Shown in pieces: positions 51,646 to 59,422 of a stretch of 64,000 nucleotides of DNA. Location of the stretch: NCBI RefSeq assembly GCF_030758955.1, contig NZ_CP132360.1, positions 139,467-203,466 on the forward strand, read 5' to 3'. A program made the position numbers and the translations under genes. This DNA is from Agrococcus beijingensis (lineage in GTDB: Bacteria > Actinomycetota > Actinomycetes > Actinomycetales > Microbacteriaceae). The stretch's first letter is position 1. Every line of letters starts with the position of its first letter. A model generated the notes under the pieces. That model saw only the letters and a list, made by a program, of their open reading frames with translations, made no database searches and was not told the origin of the DNA.

Positions 51646-53498
51646 GCGAGACCAGCGCGGCAGTGACGCCGCAGGCCCCCGCGGGCCAGGCGGGCGCCGT
51701 CGTCCGTCCGCACATCATCCGCAAGCTGCTGCGCAACCCGCTCGGGCTGGGCTCGATCGTGCTGCTCGGGCTGCTGCTGGTCACCGCGGCCATCGGCCCG
51801 CTGCTGGCGCCGTACGACCAGAACTTCGCCGACATCCTCGTGCCGCTCGCGCCGCCGTCGCCCGAGCACCTGCTCGGCACCGACTCCGCCGGTCGCGATG
51901 TGCTGAGCCGGCTGCTCTACGGCACGCAGCTGACCGTGCTCTCAGGCATCCTCTGCGCGGTCGTCGCGATCGCGATCGGCCTGCCCTCCGGCCTGCTCGC
52001 CGGCTACTACGGCGGCTGGTTCGACTCGCTCGCCAGCTGGACCGCGAACATGCTGATGAGCCTGCCCGGCATCGTGGTCCTGCTCGCCGTGCGCGCCGCG
52101 CTCGGCCCGTCGGTGTGGATCTCGATGGCCATCTTCGGCGTGCTGCTCAGCCCCGGCTACTTCCGGCTCACGCGCAGCGCCGTGCAGTCGGTGCGCAACG
52201 AGCTCTACGTCGACGCCGCCCGTGTCGCGGGGCTCTCCGACGCCAGCATCATCGGCCGCCACATCTTCTCGGTGGTGCGGGCGCCCATCATCATCCAGAC
52301 CGCCGTCGTCGTCGGCGTCGCGATCGCCATCCAGGCCGGGCTGCAGTTCCTCGGCCTCGGCGACCCGACCGAGGCGAGCTGGGGGTCGATGGTCAACGAA
52401 GGCTTCCGCAACATCTATGCCGCGCCCGGTCTCATCTGGCCGCCGGTCATCCTCATCGGCCTCACGATCGGCGCCCTGGTGCTGCTCGCGAACGCCCTGC
52501 GCGACGCGCTCGAGGACCAGCAGAAGGTCAAGCGCAAGCGTCGCGTCACCGACATCGCCACCGGCGCGATCACGGCGATGACGCCGATCGTGCGCGCAGG
52601 CCGCGCCAAGGGCGTCGCCGCCGTCGACGAGGGCACGGAGCACCACCTGGTGCGCGTGAGCGGCCTGGCCGTCGGCTACCCGCAGCCCGACGGCAGCACG
52701 AAGCGCGTGGTCGACGACGTCTCCTTCTACGTCGACCGCGGCGAGGTGCTGGGCATCGTGGGCGAGTCGGGCTCGGGGAAGTCGCAGTCGGCGTTCTCGA
52801 TCCTGGGCCTCCTGCCCGACAACGCCGAGATCGTGGCGGGCTCGATCCAGTTCGACGGCAAGTACACCGTCGCGCCGGGTGAGTCGAAGGTCGAGCAGTC
52901 GCGCCTCGCGCCGCTGCGCGGCAAGCGCATCGCCTACATCCCGCAGGAGCCGATGTCGAACCTCGACCCGAACTTCACGATCGGCCACCAGCTCTCCCGC
53001 CCGCTCCGCAAGGTGATGGGGCTGTCGAAGCAGGCCGCGAAGGCCCGGGCGATCGAGCTGCTCGACCAGGTGGGCATCCAGAACCCGGAGCGCATCTACG
53101 ACATGCACCCGCATGAGATCTCGGGCGGCATGGCGCAGCGCGTGCTCATCGCCGGTGCGATCAGCTGCGAGCCCGACCTGGTGATCGCCGACGAGCCGAC
53201 CACAGCGCTCGACGTGACGGTGCAGGCCGAGGTGCTCGACCTGCTGCGCGGCCTGCAGCAGCGCATCGGCATGGGCGTGCTGCTCGTGACGCACAACTTC
53301 GGCGTCGTCGCCGACATCGCCGACCGCGTCGTCGTGATGCAGGCCGGTCGCGTGGTCGAGTCGGGCGATGTCCGGCAGATCCTCGGCAGCCCGCAGCATC
53401 CGTACACGCAGATGCTGCTCGGCGCGATGCTCGAGGGCAAGGAGCCCATGACCATGCTGACGGATGCCGGACGCGGCCGAGAGGGGACGGACCGATGA
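51642..53498 (+). CDS. Fused ABC permease-ATPase (DppC-DppD fusion)
   Basis: A 618-residue fusion of the second permease and the first ATPase. Residues 1-300 are the DppC-type permease, with six helices and the EAA loop ARVAGLSDASIIGRHIFSVV. A linker (about 295-345) leads into the ATPase: Walker A GESGSGKSQS (about 378-387), Q-loop YIPQEPMSNLDP, signature EISGGMAQRVLIAGAI and Walker B LVIADEPTTALD, then switch His in VTHNFG. Start ATG overlaps the DppB stop; its stop overlaps the ATPase start. Such permease-ATPase fusions are known in the family, though a minority form. Confidence 0.9.
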   Translation: MSETSAAVTPQAPAGQAGAVVRPHIIRKLLRNPLGLGSIVLLGLLLVTAAIGPLLAPYDQNFADILVPLAPPSPEHLLGTDSAGRDVLSRLLYGTQLTVLSGILCAVVAIAIGLPSGLLAGYYGGWFDSLASWTANMLMSLPGIVVLLAVRAALGPSVWISMAIFGVLLSPGYFRLTRSAVQSVRNELYVDAARVAGLSDASIIGRHIFSVVRAPIIIQTAVVVGVAIAIQAGLQFLGLGDPTEASWGSMVNEGFRNIYAAPGLIWPPVILIGLTIGALVLLANALRDALEDQQKVKRKRRVTDIATGAITAMTPIVRAGRAKGVAAVDEGTEHHLVRVSGLAVGYPQPDGSTKRVVDDVSFYVDRGEVLGIVGESGSGKSQSAFSILGLLPDNAEIVAGSIQFDGKYTVAPGESKVEQSRLAPLRGKRIAYIPQEPMSNLDPNFTIGHQLSRPLRKVMGLSKQAAKARAIELLDQVGIQNPERIYDMHPHEISGGMAQRVLIAGAISCEPDLVIADEPTTALDVTVQAEVLDLLRGLQQRIGMGVLLVTHNFGVVADIADRVVVMQAGRVVESGDVRQILGSPQHPYTQMLLGAMLEGKEPMTMLTDAGRGREGTDR

Positions 53499-54358
53499 CC
53501 GCCACGAAGCTGCTCGAGGTCGACCGCCTGGTCGTCGAGTACCCCGGCCGCGGGTTCCGGGCCGCACCCATCCGGGTCCTCAAGGAGGTCTCGCTGTCGA
53601 TCGAGCCCGGCAAGACGCTGGGGCTGGTGGGGGAGTCCGGCTCGGGCAAGACCACCATCGGTCGCGCGCTCCTGGGTCTCGCCCCGGTCACGGGCGGCAC
53701 GATCACCTTCGAGGGCAAGGACGCCACGCACGTCCGGCGTGCCGAGCGCAAGCGGCTCAGCCGTCACATGCAGGTCGTGTTCCAGGATCCGTACACGTCG
53801 CTGAACCCGTCGATGGAGGTCGGTGCGATCCTGGCGGAGCCGCTGGTGGTGCAGGGCATCGCCGGTGCTGCGGCGAAGGCGCGCGTCGCCGAGCTGCTCG
53901 ACCAGGTCGGGCTGCCGAGCGACGCGATCCACCGGCTGCCGCGCGAGTTCTCGGGCGGTCAGCGGCAGCGCGTCGCGATCGCCAGGGCGCTCGCGCTCAG
54001 CCCGAAGCTCATCGTCTGCGACGAGCCGGTCAGCGCGCTCGACCTGTCGACCCAAGCCCGTGTGCTCGACCTGTTCCTGCAGATCCAGCGCGACACCGGG
54101 GTGTCGTACCTCTTCATCTCGCACGACCTCGACGTGGTGCGGCACATCAGCCATGACGTGGCGGTGCTCTTCCGCGGCGACATCGTCGAGCACGGCGCTG
54201 CCGAGCAGGTCACGCGGCACCCGCACCACCCGTACACGAAGCGGCTGCTGCTCGCCTCGCCCGTGCCCGACCCCGACCGGCAGGCCGTGCGCCGGCGGGA
54301 GCGGCGCGAGCTGCTCGACTCGGAGGCCGTGCCCTCCGTCGAGTCGGCCAGTGCCTGA
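53495..54358 (+). CDS. ABC transporter ATP-binding protein (DppF-like)
   Basis: A 287-residue ATPase and second nucleotide-binding domain of the transporter. Walker A is GESGSGKTTIGRALL (about residues 45-59), the Q-loop MQVVFQDPYTSLNP, signature EFSGGQRQRVAIARALAL, Walker B LIVCDEPVSALD and the switch His in FISHDLDVVRHISHDVAVL. The C-terminal HPHHPYTKRLLLASPVPDP is the oligopeptide-transporter extension. ATGA overlap with the fusion gene shows co-translation. The lacI gene follows 83 bp later. Confidence 0.92.
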   Translation: MTATKLLEVDRLVVEYPGRGFRAAPIRVLKEVSLSIEPGKTLGLVGESGSGKTTIGRALLGLAPVTGGTITFEGKDATHVRRAERKRLSRHMQVVFQDPYTSLNPSMEVGAILAEPLVVQGIAGAAAKARVAELLDQVGLPSDAIHRLPREFSGGQRQRVAIARALALSPKLIVCDEPVSALDLSTQARVLDLFLQIQRDTGVSYLFISHDLDVVRHISHDVAVLFRGDIVEHGAAEQVTRHPHHPYTKRLLLASPVPDPDRQAVRRRERRELLDSEAVPSVESASA

Positions 54359-54441
54359 GGCGAGGGCCGCGCGGATCGGAGCGTGCGCCGATCGTCATAG
54401 GATGCAGGTGCAGTCAGCCGCGGACCAGGGAGGCATGGACC

Positions 54442-55455
54442 ATGTCTTCACCTGAGCGCCGCCGCGGCGGTTCGGCGCCGACCATCTACGACGTCGCGAA
54501 GCTGGCCGGGGTCAACCCCTCGACCGTCTCCCGGGCGCTGAACTCGCCCGGCCGCATCAACGAGAAGACCGAGGCCAAGGTGCGCGCCGCCGCGCGCGAC
54601 CTGCGCTACCGCCTCAACCCCATGGCACGAGCGCTGCCCACGGGCAGGACGAGCACGCTGGGCCTGATCCTCTCCGACATCACCAACCCGATGATCGCGG
54701 GCATCGTCCGCGGTGCCCAGCAGGCCGCCTCCGAGCGCGGGTACACGCTGCTGCTCGCCGAGTCGCAGGAGAGCGGGGAGCTCGAGGCGACCGCCGTCGA
54801 CCGCATGATCTCGAGTGTCGACGGCCTGGTGCTGGCGGCCAGCCGCCTCGACGACGAGCGCATCGCGCAGGCCGCGGAGGATCGCCCGATGGTGCTGATC
54901 AACCGCGCCGTCGACGACGTCGAGTCGGTCATCGGTGATGTCGAGCCCGGCATCGACGAGGCGGTCGCGCACCTGCACCTGCTCGGCCATCGCCGCATCG
55001 TCTACCTCTCGGGACCGCAGACGTCATGGATGAGCCGGCACCGCGAGGCGGTCATCCGCGCCGTCGCGGCTCGGCGGGGTGTCGAGATCGAGGTGCTGGG
55101 CCCGAACCGCCCGACGCTCGAGATGGGCACGGAGGCACTGCCGCGGATCGTGGCGACCGGCGCGACCGCGGTGGTCGCGTACAACGACGTGATGGCGATC
55201 GGGCTGCTGCGCGCCGCGCAGCAGCAGGGTCTCGACATCCCGTCGGATCTCAGCATCGTCGGCTTCGACGACGTCTTCGGCTCCGACTTCACCTCGCCGC
55301 CGCTCACGACCGTCCGCATGCCGCTCATGGTGCTGGGCGAGCTCGCGGTGCGACGACTGCTCGACATGCTGCAGGACGACACGGAGCCCGAGCGCATCGA
55401 GCCGCCGGTGTCGCGGCTCGTCATCCGCGGATCCTCGGGGCGCGCCCGAAGCTAG
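54442..55455 (+). CDS. LacI family transcriptional repressor of the uronate/glycoside island
   Basis: A 337-residue LacI-type regulator. The HTH is TIYDVAKLAGVNPSTVSRALNSPGRI (about residues 11-36), the hinge contains NPMARALPTGRTSTLGLI, and the ligand-binding domain follows (LILSDITNPMIAGIVRGAQQAA; VAYNDVMAIGLLRAAQQQG; LSIVGFDDVFGSDFTSPPLTTV). GGGAGG at 54428-54433 sets the ATG. It is the only LacI in the window and lies amid operators of the LacI half-site form GGTTGCCAA, so it is the best candidate to bind them. Its inducer may be a uronate intermediate; that is inference. No operator is visible at its own promoter. Confidence 0.93.
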   Translation: MSSPERRRGGSAPTIYDVAKLAGVNPSTVSRALNSPGRINEKTEAKVRAAARDLRYRLNPMARALPTGRTSTLGLILSDITNPMIAGIVRGAQQAASERGYTLLLAESQESGELEATAVDRMISSVDGLVLAASRLDDERIAQAAEDRPMVLINRAVDDVESVIGDVEPGIDEAVAHLHLLGHRRIVYLSGPQTSWMSRHREAVIRAVAARRGVEIEVLGPNRPTLEMGTEALPRIVATGATAVVAYNDVMAIGLLRAAQQQGLDIPSDLSIVGFDDVFGSDFTSPPLTTVRMPLMVLGELAVRRLLDMLQDDTEPERIEPPVSRLVIRGSSGRARS

Positions 55456-55485
55456 CTCCCGCTCGCCGATTCCCAGCGCACGACG

Positions 55486-55515
55486 ACGGCCCACGCTCCG
55501 CGGAGCGTGGGCCGT
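55486..55515. terminator. Bidirectional terminator between lacI and a TIM-barrel gene
   Basis: A perfect palindrome with arms 55486-55500 and 55501-55515 (core CCACGCTCCG/CGGAGCGTGG) forms a long stem with a tight loop. It serves the convergent lacI and minus-strand TIM-barrel genes. Confidence 0.85.
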
Positions 55516-55521
55516 TCGCGA

Positions 55522-56391
55522 TCAGAAGAGGTCGGCGAAGCCGAGCGCGACCAGGTTGTCGTACGAGGTCTGCAGGCAGTCGAACACGTCACGGCCGTAC
55601 AGGTCGTCCTGCTCGACGAGCAGGTACTTCGCGCCCGCGTCGATGCTCGTCGGGATGATGCCCTGCCAGTCGAGGTTGCCCTCGCCGACCTCGGCGAACT
55701 GCACGACGCCCGTGAACGCCTGCATGAAGGTCGCGAAGTCGCCCTGGGCGAGCGCGCCGAAGGCCTCGGGCGGCAGCTGCCCGATCCGGTAGTCCTTCAG
55801 GTGGATCATGGCGACGCGGCCCGCGAAGCGCTCGATCGTGCGCTGCGGGTCGACGCCGCCGCGCTGCAGCCAGTGGGCGTCGAGCTCGAGCCCGACGGTG
55901 GGGGAGCGGTCGGCGATGATGTCGAGGAGGAAGCGCCCGTCGTACTTCGCGAACTCGATGTGGTGGTTGTGGTAGTACAGGCCGATGCCGTGCTCGGCGA
56001 GCCGCTGGGCCATCTGCTCGGTCGCGTCGCAGAAGGCGAGCACCTTCTCGAGGCTCGCCATGGCGTCGAACGGCAGCATGCCGATCCGCACCATGGTCGC
56101 GCCGAGCGCCTTGGCATCGGCGACGATCTTGTCGAAGTCGGTCGTGAGCGCGTCGTTGCCGGCGGGCGAGGGCTCGAGGCCGGCGGAGATCGACGCGATG
56201 TCGATGCCCAGCTCGTCGCGTGCCCTGGCGATCTCGGCGACGTTCTCGGGCGTCAGGGGGATCTGCGAGATCTCCACCGCCCGGTAGCCGATCTCGCGTA
56301 CGCGACGGAGCGTCTCGAACGCCCCGTGCTCCGCAACGCTGTCCTTGAGCATCATCGCCTGGACGCCGATCACTGCCACCTGGTCTCCCAT
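55522..56391 (-). CDS. TIM-barrel sugar isomerase/epimerase-like protein, second type
   Basis: A 289-residue member of the xylose isomerase-like TIM family, with metal residues in YYHNHHIEFAKYD (about residues 139-151), LELDAHWLQRGG, MIHLKDYRIG and FAEVGEGNLDW. The HNHHxEF pattern is typical of 3-dehydroshikimate/inosose-dehydratase-like and keto-glycoside enzymes. It is transcribed divergently from uxaC; the operator at 56451-56468 lies in between and may control both. It differs from the 280-residue protein at 45.9 kb, so the two are probably different steps. Substrate unknown. Confidence 0.82.
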   Translation of the reverse strand: MGDQVAVIGVQAMMLKDSVAEHGAFETLRRVREIGYRAVEISQIPLTPENVAEIARARDELGIDIASISAGLEPSPAGNDALTTDFDKIVADAKALGATMVRIGMLPFDAMASLEKVLAFCDATEQMAQRLAEHGIGLYYHNHHIEFAKYDGRFLLDIIADRSPTVGLELDAHWLQRGGVDPQRTIERFAGRVAMIHLKDYRIGQLPPEAFGALAQGDFATFMQAFTGVVQFAEVGEGNLDWQGIIPTSIDAGAKYLLVEQDDLYGRDVFDCLQTSYDNLVALGFADLF

Positions 56392-56450
56392 CGTCGAGCG
56401 TCGCGACGATGCAACGCTGCTGGGTGCAGTCTGGCACCGGAGGCCGCGAT

Positions 56451-56468
56451 TTGGCAACCGGTTGACAA
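56451..56468 (+). promoter_or_regulatory. LacI-type operator for uxaC and the divergent TIM gene
   Basis: TTGGCAACCGGTTGACAA is palindromic with one mismatch and is the best two-arm match to the consensus. Its right arm contains the -35 hexamer TTGACA. Confidence 0.7.
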
Positions 56469-56490
56469 GGCGCGCGCAGTGCGGTTCACT
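56462..56490 (+). promoter_or_regulatory. Predicted uxaC promoter (leaderless)
   Basis: TTGACA (56462-56467) is a perfect -35; TTCACT (56485-56490) is a -10 after a 17-bp spacer. The GTG at 56497 is 6 bp downstream, so transcription probably starts at it. Confidence 0.6.
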
Positions 56491-56496
56491 GCACCT

Positions 56497-57912
56497 GTGC
56501 CAATGACGCTGCGCCTGGATCCCGACCGCCTCCTCCCCGCCGACCCCGCCACGCGCGAGATCGCCCGGGAGCTCTACGCGCTGGTCGCCGATCTGCCGAT
56601 CGTGTCGCCGCACGGCCACGTCGATCCGCGGCTGCTGCTCGACGACGAGCCCTTCCCCGACCCGGCGCAGCTGTTCATCCGCTTCGACCACTACGTCACG
56701 CGCCTGATGCACGCGGCGGGCGTCGAGCTCGCCGACCTCGGCATCCCGCATGCCGATGGCCGACCGGTCGCCGCGCCGCGCGACGTGTGGCGCACCTTCT
56801 GCGCCCACTGGCGCCTCTACGCCGGCACCGCATCCGGGTACTGGCTGCAGCACACGTTCGCGACCCTCTTCGGCATCGACGAGCACCCCTCGCCCGAGAA
56901 CGCCGACGCGCTGTACGACCGCGTCCAGGCCGCGCTCGAGACCGACGAGTTCCGCCCCCGGGCGCTGTTCGCGCGCTTCGGCATCGACGTGATGGCCACC
57001 ACCGACGACCCGATGGACGACCTCGCCGCCCACCGCGCGCTCGCCGACGACCCGACGTTCACGGGCCGCGTGCTGCCGACGTTCCGCCCCGACGCCTACC
57101 TCAACCCGCTCGCGCCCGGCTACGCCGACAACGTGCGCAGGCTCGCCGAATGGGGCGGCCACGAGGCCGACGACTTCCGCGGCTACCTCGACTCGCTCGA
57201 GCGCCGCCGCCGCCACTTCGTCGAGCACGGCGCCGTCTCGGCCGACTTCGGCGTGCTCGAGCCCTACACGGTCGACCTCGGCGTCGAGGGCGCGAGCGCG
57301 CTCTTCGCCCAGGCGGTCGCCGGCACGATCAGCCCCGCCGACGCGCGCGAGCTGCTGGGCCACATGCTGCTGGAGTCGGCTCGCATGAGCGTCGAGGACG
57401 GCCTGGTGATGACCGTGCACCCGGGCGTCGCGCGCAACCACTCGAGCTCGACCTTCCGCTCCTACGGCCCCGACACCGGCCACGACATCCCCGTCGCCGT
57501 CGAGTACGTCGAGAACCTGCGCCCGCTGCTCGAGCGCTTCGGCGACGACCCGTCCTTCCACCTCGTGCTCTTCACGATCGACGAGACGGTCTACTCGCGC
57601 GAGATCGCGCCGCTCGCGGGCTTCTACCCGTCGGTCTACATCGGGGCGCCGTGGTGGTTCATCGATGCTCCGGATGCGGTGCTGCGGTTCCGCGCGGCCG
57701 TCACCGAGACCGCCGGGTTCTCCCGCGGCTCCGGCTTCATCGACGACACCCGCGCGTTCCTGTCGATCCCCGCCCGGCACGACATGTCTCGGCGCCTCGA
57801 CGCCGCGTTCCTCGCCCGGCTCGTGATCGAGGGCCGCATCGACCGCGACACCGCGGCCCAGATCGTCGTCGACCTCGTCGACGGCTCGCCCAGGAGGGTC
57901 TTCAAGCTGTGA
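56497..57912 (+). CDS. uxaC: Glucuronate (uronate) isomerase
   Basis: A 471-residue metal-dependent amidohydrolase-superfamily isomerase that turns D-glucuronate into D-fructuronate (and galacturonate into tagaturonate). It has PIVSPHGHVDPRLL with the HxH metal pair, FIRFDHYVTRLMHAAGV, MATTDDPMDD, TVHPGVARNHSSSTF and FIDDTRAFLSIPARHDMSRR, marks of the uronate isomerase family. The GTG at 56497 suits a leaderless start; the ATG at 56503 gives two residues fewer. The next gene overlaps by GTGA, so the two pathway steps are coupled. Confidence 0.88.
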   Translation: MPMTLRLDPDRLLPADPATREIARELYALVADLPIVSPHGHVDPRLLLDDEPFPDPAQLFIRFDHYVTRLMHAAGVELADLGIPHADGRPVAAPRDVWRTFCAHWRLYAGTASGYWLQHTFATLFGIDEHPSPENADALYDRVQAALETDEFRPRALFARFGIDVMATTDDPMDDLAAHRALADDPTFTGRVLPTFRPDAYLNPLAPGYADNVRRLAEWGGHEADDFRGYLDSLERRRRHFVEHGAVSADFGVLEPYTVDLGVEGASALFAQAVAGTISPADARELLGHMLLESARMSVEDGLVMTVHPGVARNHSSSTFRSYGPDTGHDIPVAVEYVENLRPLLERFGDDPSFHLVLFTIDETVYSREIAPLAGFYPSVYIGAPWWFIDAPDAVLRFRAAVTETAGFSRGSGFIDDTRAFLSIPARHDMSRRLDAAFLARLVIEGRIDRDTAAQIVVDLVDGSPRRVFKL

Positions 57913-59276
57913 CCGATCGCATCTCCCGCCAGGCGCTCGCCGACGCCGGCCTCGCCGCCGAAGCGGCGCCCGTCCGCATCGTCCACCTCGGGCTCGGCGC
58001 ATTCCACCGCGCCCACCAGGCCTGGTACACCGCCAACGCCGACGACGCCGCCGACTGGGGCATCGCCGCGTTCACCGGGCGCAGCCCCGCCGTCGCCGAC
58101 GAGCTGCGGCCGCAGGACGGCCTGTTCACCCTGATCGTCCGCGACGGCGACGCCGACCGCGCCGAGATCGTGCCGAGCATCGTCGAGGCAGTCTCCGGCG
58201 ACGACGTCGGGCGCCTGACCGCGCTGCTGGCCGCTCCCGAGACCGCGATCGTGACGATCACCATCACCGAGCCCGGGTACCGCCTGCGCGCAGACGGCTC
58301 GCCCGACGAGAGCGACCCGCTGGTCGCCGCCGACGTCGAGGCGCTCCGCGACGGCGGCGATCCCGCCACGACGCTCGGCAGGCTCGTCGCCGGGCTCGAC
58401 GCCCGCCGCGCCGCCGGCGTCGGCCCGCTCGCGGTCGTCCCCTGCGACAACATGCCCGACAACGGCGCGCTCGTCGCGAACGGCACGGCCGCGCTCGCAG
58501 CGCTGGCAGGCCTCGACGAGACCGCCGCCTGGATCCGCGACGAGGTGTCGTTCGTGTCGACCTCCGTCGACCGGATCACGCCCCGATCGACGCCCGCCGA
58601 CGCTGCGACGGCCGAGCGGCTGACCGGCTTCGCCGACGCCTCGCCGGTGGTCACCGAGCCGTTCCGTGACTGGGTGCTCGAGGGCGAGTTCCCCGCCGGC
58701 CGACCCGCCTGGGAGACCGCCGGAGCGCGCTTCGTCGATGAGATCGAGCCCTTCGAGCGCCGCAAGCTGTGGCTGCTGAACGGCGCGCACACGCTGCTCG
58801 CCTACACCGGGCTCAGTGGGGGCCACGAGACGGTGGCCGCCGCGGTCGCCGACCCCGAGCTGCGGGCCGCGGTCGACGGACTCTGGGATGAGGCCGCGGC
58901 GCACCTGCCCGAGGGCCTCGACCTCGACGCCTACCGGGCTGCACTGCTCGACCGCTTCGACAACGCGCGCATCGAGCACCGGCTCGCGCAGATCGGCATG
59001 GAGGGCGTCGCCAAGCTGCGGGTGCGCATCGCTCCGGTGCTCCTGGCCGAGCGCGCCGCCGGACGCTCGGGCGCGGCCTCGCTGCGTGCGCTCACGGCGT
59101 GGCTCGCCCTCGCCCTGGACGGCTCGGCGCCAGCCGATGCCGCCGCGGCCCAGATCGACGTCGCGCGATCCGCGGCCGATCCGGTCGCCGCCCTGCTCGA
59201 TCTGGTCGACCCGCGACTCGCGCAGGACGCCGAGATCCTCGCCTCCGCCAGGGCCGCGGCGCCGACCTCCGGCTGA
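57909..59276 (+). CDS. uxuB: Fructuronate reductase/mannitol dehydrogenase family
   Basis: A 455-residue NAD-dependent polyol dehydrogenase of the mannitol dehydrogenase family. It shows VHLGLGAFHRAHQAWYT (N-terminal NAD motif, about residues 23-39), VPCDNMPDNG, VSTSVDRITPR and RKLWLLNGAHTLLAYTGLSGGHETV with the catalytic Lys (in the LLNGAH stretch, after the Arg-Lys pair). Adjacent to uxaC with a GTGA overlap, so it most likely reduces D-fructuronate to D-mannonate. Tagaturonate reduction (UxaB type) or mannitol oxidation cannot be excluded by sequence alone. Confidence 0.85.
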   Translation: MTDRISRQALADAGLAAEAAPVRIVHLGLGAFHRAHQAWYTANADDAADWGIAAFTGRSPAVADELRPQDGLFTLIVRDGDADRAEIVPSIVEAVSGDDVGRLTALLAAPETAIVTITITEPGYRLRADGSPDESDPLVAADVEALRDGGDPATTLGRLVAGLDARRAAGVGPLAVVPCDNMPDNGALVANGTAALAALAGLDETAAWIRDEVSFVSTSVDRITPRSTPADAATAERLTGFADASPVVTEPFRDWVLEGEFPAGRPAWETAGARFVDEIEPFERRKLWLLNGAHTLLAYTGLSGGHETVAAAVADPELRAAVDGLWDEAAAHLPEGLDLDAYRAALLDRFDNARIEHRLAQIGMEGVAKLRVRIAPVLLAERAAGRSGAASLRALTAWLALALDGSAPADAAAAQIDVARSAADPVAALLDLVDPRLAQDAEILASARAAAPTSG

Positions 59277-59300
59277 CCTTCCGACGCGTTTCCAGGCAAA

Positions 59301-59322
59301 GGTTGGCAACCGCTTGCCAACC
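59301..59322 (+). promoter_or_regulatory. LacI-type operator before the GPH-ManD genes
   Basis: A 22-bp palindrome with one central mismatch pair; arms GGTTGGCAA and TTGCCAACC. It is the most symmetrical of the set and its right arm holds the -35 TTGCCA. Confidence 0.72.
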
Positions 59323-59342
59323 ACTCGGAACACTGCCATGAT
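59314..59342 (+). promoter_or_regulatory. Predicted promoter of the GPH carrier and ManD genes
   Basis: TTGCCA (59314-59319) and CATGAT (59337-59342) with a 17-bp spacer. Transcription would start near 59349, leaving a leader of about 75 nt. Confidence 0.55.
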
Positions 59343-59422
59343 CGAGGGATCGCCGACCGGCGATCGGAGCACCCACTCCACGCAACGACGCGTACGCGAT
59401 GGCGCGAAGGGATCCCAACCAG

